Assembly: GCA_023399465.1 (NCBI GenBank)
Contig: JAEWPB010000118.1
Coordinates: 1-46,041 of the forward strand
Source of the DNA: Pseudomonadota bacterium
GTDB lineage: Bacteria; Pseudomonadota; Alphaproteobacteria; Rhizobiales; Rhizobiaceae
DNA: 46,041 nt
Direction of reading: 5' to 3'
This document shows, in pieces, positions 14,883-23,000 of this stretch. The notes under the pieces are model-generated. The model searched no databases. It was not told where the DNA came from and was given only the letters and a program-made list of their open reading frames with translations. Numbering within the stretch: the first letter of the stretch is position 1; each line of letters starts with the position of its first letter. Position numbers and translations under genes: made by a program.

Positions 14883-15917
14883 CTATAACCGGGCTTTTGC
14901 GAGGATTTCGTGCATCCGGCCGATATCGTAGCTGTTCTTGCGCGCAAGATGCTCTTCCCAGTCAAGCGCCGACTGCACGATGACATCGAGGCTGTCCAGC
15001 CGGGGAACCCATTGCAGCTTTTTCCGGACGAGCGTCGAATCCGCAACCACCGACGCCACGTCTCCCGGACGCCGGGCGACGCGATTGACCTCGAAGGATC
15101 GTCCACAGGCAGCGGTCACCGCCTCCAGAACCTGCAGCACGGAATATCCGGCGCCATAGCCGCAATTGGCCACCAGCGAGGCACCACCGGAGCGCAGATA
15201 GGCAAGCGCCCTCATATGCGCATCCACCAGATCGCTGACATGGATATAGTCGCGAATTCCGGTGCCGTCGGGCGTCGGATAGTCGGTGCCGTAGACATCG
15301 ACCTTGCTGCGCTTGCCGAGCGCGGCCTCGCAGGCAACCTTGATGAGATGGGTCGCGCCGGCAGTCGACTGTCCGGTACGGCCCTGCCGATCGGCGCCGG
15401 CAACGTTGAAATAGCGTAGCGCCACATAGCGGAAATCGTGAGCGGCGGCCGTATCGTGCAGCATGATTTCCGACATCAGCTTCGAAAGGCCATAGGGGCT
15501 TTCCGGTGACAACGGAGCGCTTTCCGCGACCGGAACTCCGGACTGCTGCGTCCCGTAGACGGCTGCCGTGGAGGAAAACACCATGGCGTCGATGCCGGCT
15601 TCGATTGCCGCGGCGATCAGTACCTGGGTCTTGGCGGTGTTGTTGTCATAGTAGGAAAGCGGATCAGCCACCGATTCCGTCACGTCCACCGAGCCGGCGA
15701 AGTGAATGATGGCATCGATATCGTGCGCGGAGAAGATCTGCGCGAGCAGTGCCTCGTCGCCGACATCGCCCATGTAGAACCGGGCCTCCGGTGCAACCGC
15801 CCAGCGGAAACCGGTGGACAGCCTGTCGAGCACGACGACGCTCTCGCCGGCATCCAGCAATGCCCACACCATATGGCTTCCAATATAGCCGGCGCCGCCC
15901 GTAACAAGGACCGCCAT
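14883..15917 (-). CDS. galE: UDP-glucose 4-epimerase
   Basis: Cytosolic short-chain dehydrogenase/reductase of 344 aa that interconverts UDP-glucose and UDP-galactose for exopolysaccharide and lipopolysaccharide (also called exoB in rhizobia). The NAD-binding motif VTGGAGYIGSH is at residues 4-14. The catalytic SSTAAVYG (Ser/Thr) and the YGLSKLMSE (Tyr-x-x-x-Lys) follow near 122 and 147. The sugar-binding RYFNVAGAD and the GTDYPTPDGTGIRDYIHVSDL block are typical of GalE. The ATG at 15917 follows GGAGGTGG; the frame is open 13 codons further but without a ribosome site. It is transcribed alone, with the small RNA downstream. Confidence 0.95.
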   Translation of the reverse strand: MAVLVTGGAGYIGSHMVWALLDAGESVVVLDRLSTGFRWAVAPEARFYMGDVGDEALLAQIFSAHDIDAIIHFAGSVDVTESVADPLSYYDNNTAKTQVLIAAAIEAGIDAMVFSSTAAVYGTQQSGVPVAESAPLSPESPYGLSKLMSEIMLHDTAAAHDFRYVALRYFNVAGADRQGRTGQSTAGATHLIKVACEAALGKRSKVDVYGTDYPTPDGTGIRDYIHVSDLVDAHMRALAYLRSGGASLVANCGYGAGYSVLQVLEAVTAACGRSFEVNRVARRPGDVASVVADSTLVRKKLQWVPRLDSLDVIVQSALDWEEHLARKNSYDIGRMHEILAKARL

Positions 15918-16118
15918 GATCGCCACCTCCGACGCAATACCATCGGGGTCACACAATCATGCCGGCACCTCAGAAAAGATGGCGATTTATGCTTAACGCA
16001 TTGAAATCATCACCCTAGTTTCCGTCAGGGTGAATAAATTGCCGCCATATCCGGTTGCATTTTATCGATAGCCCTGGGGATGGCGCTGAGGCCGCCGGCA
16101 CCCGGCAGGACCCGCCCG

Positions 16119-17285
16119 TTAGCGGCTGAGGATGTAATCGCAGAGCCTGGATGCCGCGACCTCGATCTGGGCGGGGTCGCGCAGGAAGCAGGCACGCATG
16201 AACAGTTCGCCGCCGGCCCCGAAGGCGGTGCCCGGCGCAAGGCCGACCCCGGTCTGGTCGACGATATCCATCACGGCCTTGCGGCTGTCGGTGACGCCGT
16301 CGATCTTCAGGAATGCATAGAGCGCGCCGTCCGGCTTCAGCGTTTCGACGCGGTTGGTCGAAATCAACGCGTCGCAAAGGATGTCACGGGAGCGGCGTGC
16401 CAGCGCGATATTGGAGCGCACGAAATCGTCGCCCTCATCCAGCGCGGCAATCGCGCCCCTCTGCATGAACTGGGCTACCCCCGATGTCGCGTACTGCACC
16501 AGATTTTCAAGCACCTGGCCGATTTCCGGCGGAGCGACGATCCAGCCGACCCGCCAGCCCGTCATCGACCAGTTCTTGGAGAACGAGTTGACGAAGATGA
16601 TCCTGTCACCGTTCTCCATGACATCGAGGAAGGAAGGCGCGCGTTCGCCCAAGTAATAGTAGAGAGAGTAGATCTCGTCCGCCATGATCCACAGGTCGTG
16701 CTTTCGTGCGAGCGCCAGAATATCGATGAGGTCCTGGCGGGTCGCTGTCCAACCGGTGGGATTTGACGGCGTATTGATAAAGAGACCGCGCGTCTTCGGC
16801 GTGATCGCAGCCTCGAGCCGGTCGAGGTCCAGGAGCCAACGCCCGCCGTCGAAGGTGAGCGGCACGCCAACCGCACGGGCGCCCTCGATGTCGAGCGCGG
16901 CCGCGATATTGGGCCAGGCCGGAGTGAGATAGATCATCTCGTCGCCGGGCGAGGTCATCGCCTGAACCGCGAGCACGATCGCCTGCATGCCGGAACCGGT
17001 GACATAGAAATGCTCCGGCGACAGCGAGACGGAAAAATGGCGGGCGTAGTAGTCCGAAAGCGCGCGACGGAGCTCGGGAATGCCGCGCTGCCAGGTGTAG
17101 AAGGTCTCTCCGCCAAGAAGCGCGCGCGACGCGGCCTCGGCAATGAAGGCCGGCGTCGGCCGATCGCCTTCCCCCGCCCACAGCGGCACCAGCCCCTCGC
17201 GTCCGCGGGCATAGTTTATCACTTCGACGATACCGCTTTCCGGCGCAGAGATCGACCGCGGGCTCAGGCTATTGAGAATGGACAT
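16119..17285 (-). CDS. PLP-dependent class I/II aminotransferase
   Basis: A fold-type I aminotransferase of 388 aa, close to the usual 390-400 of the aspartate aminotransferase subgroup. Visible are the substrate-side PLWAGEGDRPTP region, TWQRGIPELRRALSDYY, the cofactor-binding NTPSNPTGW, the MADEIYSLYYY strand, the Schiff-base lysine in NSFSKNWSMTGWRVGW, and an Arg near the C-terminus (ACFLRDP). The ATG at 17285 follows CGGAGAAG. It is monocistronic, between galE and mscL. Substrate (aspartate, aromatic or branched amino acid) cannot be fixed from sequence. Confidence 0.9.
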   Translation of the reverse strand: MSILNSLSPRSISAPESGIVEVINYARGREGLVPLWAGEGDRPTPAFIAEAASRALLGGETFYTWQRGIPELRRALSDYYARHFSVSLSPEHFYVTGSGMQAIVLAVQAMTSPGDEMIYLTPAWPNIAAALDIEGARAVGVPLTFDGGRWLLDLDRLEAAITPKTRGLFINTPSNPTGWTATRQDLIDILALARKHDLWIMADEIYSLYYYLGERAPSFLDVMENGDRIIFVNSFSKNWSMTGWRVGWIVAPPEIGQVLENLVQYATSGVAQFMQRGAIAALDEGDDFVRSNIALARRSRDILCDALISTNRVETLKPDGALYAFLKIDGVTDSRKAVMDIVDQTGVGLAPGTAFGAGGELFMRACFLRDPAQIEVAASRLCDYILSR

Positions 17286-17377
17286 GGGCTTCTCCGTTGA
17301 GAGGCCGTTATAGCAACCTCACCGCGCCAAATCCCATGACATTCTCTCAAGCTCGTATCGATTCCCGTGATGAATGA

Positions 17378-17406
17378 AGGCCCCGGCTGCGGTGCAACCG
17401 GGGCCT
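17378..17406 (-). terminator. Terminator-like hairpin downstream of mscL
   Basis: A perfect 9-bp stem (AGGCCCCGG / CCGGGGCCT) with an 11-nt loop, 30 nt after the mscL stop on the minus strand. The T-run is weak (TTCATTC). Probably the mscL terminator. Confidence 0.7.
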
Positions 17407-17435
17407 AAATCCTACGCGATGACGTATAAAATCGC

Positions 17436-17855
17436 TTACTTGGCCTTCAGGATATCGCGGATCTCGGTCAGCAGTTCGACGTCGGCCGGAGGCGGCGGCA
17501 AATTGGCAGCCTTCTCCTTTTCAACCGACTCGCGCACCTTGTTGACGCCCTTCACCATCAGGAAAATGATCCACGCCAGGATCAGGAAATTGATGACGAC
17601 GGTGATGAAGTTGCCATAGGCGAGGACCGCCCCCTGCTCGCGGGCAGCCGCCAGCGACGTCGCCGTGACCTTGGAACTCAGCGGCAGGAAGTAGTTGGAG
17701 AAATCGAAGCCCCCGAAAATCACCCCGATGATCGGCATGATGATATCGTTGACCAGCGAATTGACGATCAGCCCGAACGCGCCACCGATGATGACGCCGA
17801 CGGCAAGATCCATGACATTGCCACGGGCAATAAAGGCTTTGAATTCATTCATCAT
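17436..17855 (-). CDS. mscL: Large-conductance mechanosensitive channel
   Basis: A homopentameric inner-membrane channel that opens under hypo-osmotic stress. The 139-aa length is normal. The N-terminal amphipathic helix and first transmembrane segment read MNEFKAFIARGNVMDLAVGV and continue with IIGGAFGLIVNSLVNDIIMPI; the second transmembrane segment is NFLILAWIIFLMVKGVN, followed by a short cytoplasmic helix ending in a lysine-rich tail. The two consecutive ATGs at 17855 and 17852 make the first residue uncertain by one. It stands alone with its own terminator. Confidence 0.97.
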   Translation of the reverse strand: MMNEFKAFIARGNVMDLAVGVIIGGAFGLIVNSLVNDIIMPIIGVIFGGFDFSNYFLPLSSKVTATSLAAAREQGAVLAYGNFITVVINFLILAWIIFLMVKGVNKVRESVEKEKAANLPPPPADVELLTEIRDILKAK

Positions 17856-17978
17856 CCGGATGGCCCTTTCTCAGAAGCTGATGGGAACGCGATTCGCGAT
17901 ATTGTATCACATCGCACATTCCCAAAACTGCCGATTGACAATTTCGTTCCGGGTCCATGACGCCATCGCGGCCCGATA

Positions 17979-19139
17979 TCAGGCGCTGAATACCCGCTGC
18001 CCGCCGATCCAGGTCGATCCCATTTCCAGCGCCTCCGTCAGCAGGACGAAATCGGCATCGTATCCGGCGCGGATATGGCCCTTGCGATCACCAAGCCCGA
18101 CCGCATCGGCGGCATAGACCGTGGCCATGCGGACCGCCTCCTCGAGCGGCAATCCCAGACGCTCGTGCACGAAGCGAACCGAGGACAGCATGTCGATATC
18201 GGCACCGGCAAGCGTGCCGTCGGCTAGTGTCAGCCGACCGCCCTTGCGATAGATCTGGCGACCGTTGAGCAGGAAACCGGTATCGTCGGTACCGATGGTC
18301 GACATGGCGTCGGTGACGAGGAAAATGCGTCCCGGCCCGTTCTTGGCCCTGAGCGCGATGCCCATGGCAACGGGATCGACGTGGAAACCGTCTGCAATCA
18401 GTCCGGCATGGACATCCGGGTTGTCGAGCGTCGCGCCGACGACCCCCGGTTCGCGGTGGCCGAGCGGGCTCATGGCGTTGAAGAGATGGGTGACCGTACG
18501 TGCACCGGCCGCGAAATAGCGGCTTGCCGTGGCGCAGTCGGCATCGGTGTGGCCGAGACTGACGATGAAACCGGCAGCCGCCAGCGCCGACACTTGCTCC
18601 GGCGTCGCGCTTTCCGGTGCCACCGTGATCATCAAGGCGTCGAACTCGCCCTTGCAGGCGAGCATCTCGTCGAGATCGGCCTGATCCATCGGCCGGATCA
18701 GCGCGGGATCGTGGACCCCCTTGCGGGCGATGGACAGATGCGGTCCTTCGAGATGGAGACCGATGAAGCCGGGAATGCCCTTCGCCCGGGCCTCGCGGCC
18801 GGCCCGGATCGCTGCGGTGCGGATCTCGCGGGTATCGGTGATCAGCGTCGGCAACAGCGCGGTGGTGCCGAACTTTGCGTGTGCGGCAGCGATCGCCGCG
18901 ATGCCTTCGACATCCGGGCGTTCGTTGAGCAGCACTCCGCCACCGCCATTGACCTGAAGGTCGATGAACCCCGGAACGACGACCTGGCCGGCGGCATCGA
19001 CGACTTCCGCTTCAGCCGGAACGGTGCCGGGCGCAACGATCCCGGTGATCTTGCCGGCGTCGATGACGAGGGCTTTACCTTCGTGCCAGGCATCGCCGTC
19101 GAAGATACGGGCTCCGGTAATCGCGATCGGCTTGGTCAT
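17979..19139 (-). CDS. nagA: N-acetylglucosamine-6-phosphate deacetylase
   Basis: An amidohydrolase-fold cytosolic enzyme of 386 aa that removes acetate from GlcNAc-6-phosphate to give glucosamine-6-phosphate. The N-terminal metal-dependent hydrolase start VVPGFIDLQVNGGGGV, the HLEGPHLS metal ligand motif (Glu about 130), LGHTDADC and THLFNAMSPLGHREPGVVG with its substrate-binding HxxNAM are all present, as is the FLVTDAMSTIG catalytic Asp. It starts with an ATG overlapping the stop of the SIS-domain gene (ATGA) and is the last gene of the leftward amino-sugar operon. Confidence 0.95.
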   Translation of the reverse strand: MTKPIAITGARIFDGDAWHEGKALVIDAGKITGIVAPGTVPAEAEVVDAAGQVVVPGFIDLQVNGGGGVLLNERPDVEGIAAIAAAHAKFGTTALLPTLITDTREIRTAAIRAGREARAKGIPGFIGLHLEGPHLSIARKGVHDPALIRPMDQADLDEMLACKGEFDALMITVAPESATPEQVSALAAAGFIVSLGHTDADCATASRYFAAGARTVTHLFNAMSPLGHREPGVVGATLDNPDVHAGLIADGFHVDPVAMGIALRAKNGPGRIFLVTDAMSTIGTDDTGFLLNGRQIYRKGGRLTLADGTLAGADIDMLSSVRFVHERLGLPLEEAVRMATVYAADAVGLGDRKGHIRAGYDADFVLLTEALEMGSTWIGGQRVFSA

Positions 19140-20158
19140 CTGGTTTCGGTCACTTTCTTCAGGGCCACCGGCGCATCGGGATTGAGGCCGCGCGCGCGGG
19201 ACCAGGATTCGACAAATCCGTAGAACGGCAGGATCAGCGTCAGCGCATCGGTCAACGGATGGCCGGTCGCGACGAAGGGCAGCCGCCTGGCTGCCTGCGC
19301 CCGGTCGGACGTGACATAGGCGAAGGCGCCCTTGGCCGCCAGCCCGTCGGCGACGTCCACGATCGATGCTTCCGCCGCATCGCGGGCAGCGAGCGCGATC
19401 ACCGGGAAAGTCTTCTCGACGAGCGCAACCGGACCATGCAGCACTTCCGCCGCAGAATAGGCCTCGGCGTGCATGCCCGACGTTTCCTTGAACTTCAGCG
19501 CCGCCTCGCTGGCAATCGCCAGAGCCGGCCCGCGCCCGAGCATGAACAGTGAATCGGCATCGGCCAGATCGTCGGCAAGCTCCTGCCAGTCGAGCACGAC
19601 CGCCTTCTCAAAATGCTTCGGCAGTTCGGCAATCGCCGCACGCAATGCATCGTCGCCGGTCCATTCGGCAAGGATAGCGAGACCGGCGACAATCGAATTC
19701 ACATAGGACTTGGTCGCCGCGACGGCGAGTTCCGGACCGGCACAGATATCCAGCGGATGACTGCATGCCTGGGCGATCGGCGAGCCGGCGGTATTGGTCA
19801 GCGCAATGGTGACCGCGCCGGCCGCCGTTGCCGCTTCCGCCATCGCCACGATATCGGGGCTCTTGCCCGACTGCGAGATGGCGATTGCCGCAGCGCCATC
19901 GAGCTTGATCGGCGCCTTGTAGATAGAGGCCAGCGACGGGCCAAGCGAAGCGACCGGCCGACCGGCCTGCAGCTCGATTGCATATTTGAGGAACAGGGCC
20001 GCATGATCGGAAGAGCCGCGGGCGACGGTGACGAGAAAGGCCGGATCCTTTTCGCGGAGAGCGAGCCCGGCCTGCTTCAGGGCGCCAGCGGATTGCTCCA
20101 GCAGTCGGGCGGTCGCCTGCGGGATCTCGTCAATTTCACGGCGCATGTTGGTTTGCAT
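19136..20158 (-). CDS. SIS-domain glucosamine-6-phosphate deaminase/isomerase (NagB-II/AgaS-like)
   Basis: A 340-aa protein with two SIS sugar-isomerase domains and no glutaminase domain. The first contains VTVARGSSDHAALFLKY and AIAISQSGKSPDIVAMAEAA; the second contains SLFMLGRGPALAIASEAALKFKE and SAAEVLHGPVALVE. These are the active-site loops of the GlmS isomerase fold. Between kinase/regulator and nagA it most likely converts glucosamine-6-phosphate to fructose-6-phosphate plus ammonia, replacing classical NagB (the NagB-II solution). I chose the ATG at 20158; a TTG at 20194 overlaps the preceding stop but has no ribosome site. Confidence 0.88.
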   Translation of the reverse strand: MQTNMRREIDEIPQATARLLEQSAGALKQAGLALREKDPAFLVTVARGSSDHAALFLKYAIELQAGRPVASLGPSLASIYKAPIKLDGAAAIAISQSGKSPDIVAMAEAATAAGAVTIALTNTAGSPIAQACSHPLDICAGPELAVAATKSYVNSIVAGLAILAEWTGDDALRAAIAELPKHFEKAVVLDWQELADDLADADSLFMLGRGPALAIASEAALKFKETSGMHAEAYSAAEVLHGPVALVEKTFPVIALAARDAAEASIVDVADGLAAKGAFAYVTSDRAQAARRLPFVATGHPLTDALTLILPFYGFVESWSRARGLNPDAPVALKKVTETR

Positions 20159-20190
20159 GGTCAGATCTTTCAAAGTCTCGACGGCCGCCG

Positions 20191-20955
20191 TCAATTGTCG
20201 GTCAGCGTCAGTTCGGCAACGAAATCATAGGCGTCGCCACGATAGAGCGAGCGGGTGAACTCGATCACCCGCCCGGAGGCGAGATAGGAAACGCGTTCGA
20301 TCGAAAGCCCGGCGGCACCGGGCGCCACGCCCAGCATCGCCGCATCGGGGTTCTTCAGGTTGGTGGCGGAAATGCGCTGGATCGCCCGGACCGGACGCGA
20401 ACTGGTCTTGTCGAGTTCCGCATAGAGCGACGAGGTCACAGACGCCGGATCGGGCAGGAACTCGGCAAGCAGGCTGGCGCGCTCGATGGCGAGCGGCATG
20501 TCGTCGGCGATACGCAGGCGACCGAGCCTGGCCACATAGGCATCGGCCTTGAGACCGAGCATCATCATTTCCTCGGGCGACGGATGATAGAGACCGCGCT
20601 CCAGCCATTCCGACCGGGTCTGCAGGCCGCGGCGTCCCATGTCCTCGGTAAAGGAGGTCAGCCGGGTCAGTTTTTGCTGCACGCGCGCGACCGGCTTGGC
20701 GACGAATGTGCCGGACCCCTGGCGGCGCACCAGAAGCCCGTCCTTCACCAGATCGTCCACGGCCTTTCGCACCGTGACCCGGCTGATATTGGCATATTCG
20801 GCGAGATCCCGCTCCGGCGGCAGTGCGTCGCCCTGCGCCAGCCGCCCTGAGCGGATGGCTTCCTCCAGGGTGTGGCGCAGCTTGATGTAGAGCGGTCCCG
20901 GCCCTGCAGACTGGAGTGTTTCGAGCGGCAACACGGCGGAGAGGTTTTCAAACAT
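20191..20955 (-). CDS. GntR-family (HutC/UTRA) transcriptional regulator of the amino-sugar locus
   Basis: A 254-aa regulator. The winged helix-turn-helix (about residues 20-85) reads LEEAIRSGRLAQGDALPPER and ISRVTVRKAVDDLVKDGLLV, ending RRQGSGTFVA. The remainder is a UTRA effector domain (about 100-250) with the RLRIADDMPLAIERASL strand and FTRSLYRGDAYDFV near the end. Regulators of this subfamily (NagR/YvoA, DasR, NagQ) bind phosphorylated amino sugars. The ATG at 20955 is preferred because GGGGG lies 6 nt upstream; it overlaps the kinase stop by 8 bp. Its likely targets are the two repeated elements at 21856 and 21998. Confidence 0.92.
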   Translation of the reverse strand: MFENLSAVLPLETLQSAGPGPLYIKLRHTLEEAIRSGRLAQGDALPPERDLAEYANISRVTVRKAVDDLVKDGLLVRRQGSGTFVAKPVARVQQKLTRLTSFTEDMGRRGLQTRSEWLERGLYHPSPEEMMMLGLKADAYVARLGRLRIADDMPLAIERASLLAEFLPDPASVTSSLYAELDKTSSRPVRAIQRISATNLKNPDAAMLGVAPGAAGLSIERVSYLASGRVIEFTRSLYRGDAYDFVAELTLTDN

Positions 20956-21835
20956 TGGCATCCCCCGTTGCCGTCGCGTAGCGCTTGGCAGCGATCGCCA
21001 CGGCACCCGTCAATGCATCGGCGCGCGGTGCGACCAGGTGCGCCCGGTGCCGTTCGGCCAGCCAGCGCGGATAGAGCGGTGCCAGCCCGCCAAGCAGGCA
21101 GATTCGTGTCGCGCCGTCGGCAACGAGCAGGTCGAGCACTTCATCGATGGTCGCGGCGGAGGCCTGCAGCAACCGGATGGCGGCGGCATCGCCGCGGTCG
21201 GCATGTTCGAACACCATCGGCGCATAGCGGCCGAAATCGCCGGGACGCGCAAGGCGCGCAAAATCCACGGCACGACCGGGATCGTTTTCGAATTCGGCCA
21301 GCACCACAGCGGCAAGGGTCGAGGGCGAATGCACGCGGTCGTGGACCAACAGGCTTTCTTGCAAGGCGGCCTGGCCGAGCCGCGCACCGCTGCCGAGGTC
21401 GCCGATCGCGAAGCCCCAGCCGCCGGTATAGCGTACCTTGCCGGAAAGCCGGCTCAAATAGATCGTTCCGGTACCGAGGATGGCGATCGCCCCGTCCTCG
21501 TCGCCGAGCGCCCCCTGCAGCGCGATCAGGCCGTCGGACTCGATGACCGCGCGCGCAAACGGCAGCCGTTCGGTGACATAGTTGACTGCATCGCCGACAT
21601 TGTTGCCGGCAAGGCCGAGCACCGCATCCGCCGAACCGATCGCACACGGGTCAAGCCCCGCCTCGATGAAGGCCGCTTTCGTCGCTGCTGTTATATTGGC
21701 AAGTGCCGTATCGGGGTCCGTGAGAATATTGGCGGCACCACTCTTGCCGCGCCCGAGAATCCGGCCGTCCGCCGCCGCGACAGCCGCCCGGCAACTGGTC
21801 CCTCCTCCGTCAATTCCCACGATGAATTCAGGCAT
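20948..21835 (-). CDS. BadF/BcrA-type amino-sugar kinase (N-acetylglucosamine or MurNAc kinase)
   Basis: A 295-aa ASKHA-fold ATPase of the BadF/BadG/BcrA/BcrD family. The phosphate-1 loop is GIDGGGTSCRAAV (residues 6-18). VLGLAGNNVGDAV, the AILGTGTIYLSR phosphate-2 loop and the GGWGFAIGDLGSGARLG loop, typical of GlcNAc kinases in this family, follow. It phosphorylates C6 of a free N-acetylated amino sugar after ABC import. Relatives act on GlcNAc alone or, like MurK of Clostridium, on MurNAc and GlcNAc. With murQ divergent and no phosphotransferase system, a MurNAc activity would be needed. The ATG at 21835 follows GGAGG. First gene of the leftward operon. Confidence 0.88.
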   Translation of the reverse strand: MPEFIVGIDGGGTSCRAAVAAADGRILGRGKSGAANILTDPDTALANITAATKAAFIEAGLDPCAIGSADAVLGLAGNNVGDAVNYVTERLPFARAVIESDGLIALQGALGDEDGAIAILGTGTIYLSRLSGKVRYTGGWGFAIGDLGSGARLGQAALQESLLVHDRVHSPSTLAAVVLAEFENDPGRAVDFARLARPGDFGRYAPMVFEHADRGDAAAIRLLQASAATIDEVLDLLVADGATRICLLGGLAPLYPRWLAERHRAHLVAPRADALTGAVAIAAKRYATATGDANV

Positions 21836-21852
21836 GTGTACCTCCGCAGCCA

Positions 21853-21882
21853 ATGATACCAAAAAAGAACCAATAACCAAGA
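21853..21882 (-). promoter_or_regulatory. Promoter of the leftward amino-sugar operon
   Basis: On the minus strand TTGGTT and TATCAT are spaced by 16 nt; the -10 differs from TATAAT in one base. Transcription would start about 10 nt before the kinase ATG, just ahead of its ribosome site. The shared operator element fills the spacer. Confidence 0.45.
21856..21874 (-). promoter_or_regulatory. Putative operator copy 1 (amino-sugar locus)
   Basis: Minus-strand sequence ATTGGTTCTTTTTTGGTAT. It matches copy 2 (plus strand, 21998) at 16 of 19 positions and occupies the same place in its promoter. The ATTGGT part resembles half-sites of NagR/DasR-type GntR regulators; the site lacks their usual full palindrome. 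Confidence 0.55.
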
Positions 21883-21991
21883 GGGTTTTCCCGCCATTTC
21901 AGCAAAACAAACCAAGTCATTGATTTATCGGATTATATTGTATTGCGACTTCTTTAACGTCAGGCCACTCCGGTTTTCCGAAATTTACCCC

Positions 21992-22019
21992 TAGACAATT
22001 GGTATTTTTTTGGCATTCT
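21992..22019 (+). promoter_or_regulatory. Promoter candidate of the rightward amino-sugar operon
   Basis: TAGACA (21992-21997) is followed after 16 nt by CATTCT, a poor -10. Placement rests partly on symmetry with the leftward promoter, where the same element fills a 16-nt spacer. Confidence 0.35.
21998..22016 (+). promoter_or_regulatory. Putative operator copy 2 (amino-sugar locus)
   Basis: Plus-strand sequence ATTGGTATTTTTTTGGCAT, 26 nt before the murQ ATG. It agrees with the divergent copy at 16 of 19 positions in the same orientation relative to its gene. A shared regulator for both operons is the simplest explanation. Confidence 0.55.
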
Positions 22020-22041
22020 TTCTTCAAAGGGAGAACAGTGC

Positions 22042-22947
22042 ATGACAACCGGTAAAACGGAAGCGCGACATGAGGGCGGAAAGGGGCTGGATTCACTGCC
22101 TCCGTCCGAAATTCTGCGCATTCTCGCAGCCGGTCAGCAGGCGGCAGCCCATGCCGTCGTTTCCGCCCTTCCCGCCATTGCCGAAGCAAGCAGCCTCGCC
22201 GCCGCGGCCTTGCGCGCAGGTGGACGCCTCATCTATGTCGGCGCGGGCAGTTCCGGCCTGATGGCGATGGCCGACGCCCTCGAACTTCCCGGCACATATG
22301 GTATTGCCAAGGAAAAGGTCGTCATTCTGCTTGCCGGCGGAAATGCCAGCCTTTCCGATCTCGCCGGCGGTTATGAAGACGATACCGATCTCGCACGCCG
22401 CGACATCGAAGGCGTGGCGCCGGGCCCGAATGACTGCGTCATCTGCGCCTCCGCCAGCGGCTCGACGCCCTATGCAGTCGCCATCGCGAAGATCGCCAGG
22501 GACCGCGGCGCCCGTGTTGTTGCCATGGCCAACAATGCCGGCGCACCGCTGTTTGACAATGCCGACGCTACGATCCTGCTCGAGACGCCTCCGGAAGTGG
22601 TGGCCGGCTCGACGCGCATGGGTGCCGGCACCGCTCAGAAGATAGCCTTCAACATGTTCTCGACCCTGGTCGGCGTGAAGCTCGGCCACGTGCATGACGG
22701 CCACATGGTCAATCTGCGCGCCGACAACATCAAGCTGCACGCCCGCGCCGCGCGCATCGTTTCCGACATTGCCGGAATTGACGACGCTGCGGCCGCCGGC
22801 ATGCTCGATCGCGCCGCCGGCTCGGTCAAGGTCGCCATCCTGCTCGCGGCAGGCATCGAGGACCGGACTACGGCCGAACGCACGCTCGATGAGAGCGGGC
22901 AAAGCCTGCGGCGGGCGCTGGAGAGGATAACGACTGGCGATTGTTGA
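22042..22947 (+). CDS. murQ: N-acetylmuramic acid 6-phosphate etherase
   Basis: A cytosolic SIS-fold enzyme of 301 aa that splits the D-lactyl ether of MurNAc-6-phosphate to give GlcNAc-6-phosphate and lactate, feeding NagA. The sugar-phosphate loops LIYVGAGSSGLMAMADALE (about 69-87) and ICASASGSTPYAVAIA (about 134-149) are present, followed by the family signature PPEVVAGSTRMGAGTAQK (about 179-196), whose Glu is the expected catalytic residue. The C-terminal helical part resembles the usual MurQ tail. The ATG at 22042 follows AAGGGAGAA. First gene of the rightward operon, divergent from the kinase. Confidence 0.94.
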   Translation: MTTGKTEARHEGGKGLDSLPPSEILRILAAGQQAAAHAVVSALPAIAEASSLAAAALRAGGRLIYVGAGSSGLMAMADALELPGTYGIAKEKVVILLAGGNASLSDLAGGYEDDTDLARRDIEGVAPGPNDCVICASASGSTPYAVAIAKIARDRGARVVAMANNAGAPLFDNADATILLETPPEVVAGSTRMGAGTAQKIAFNMFSTLVGVKLGHVHDGHMVNLRADNIKLHARAARIVSDIAGIDDAAAAGMLDRAAGSVKVAILLAAGIEDRTTAERTLDESGQSLRRALERITTGDC

Positions 22948-23000
22948 ACCAGACGACTAAAGATGCGCCATGGTGGCGTTTGCAAAAGAGGGAGAACATA

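Noticed and set aside
16009..16031. Small inverted repeat CACCCT/AGGGTG between galE and the aminotransferase gene
   Set aside because: Six-base stem with a 10-nt loop and no T-run; expected by chance.
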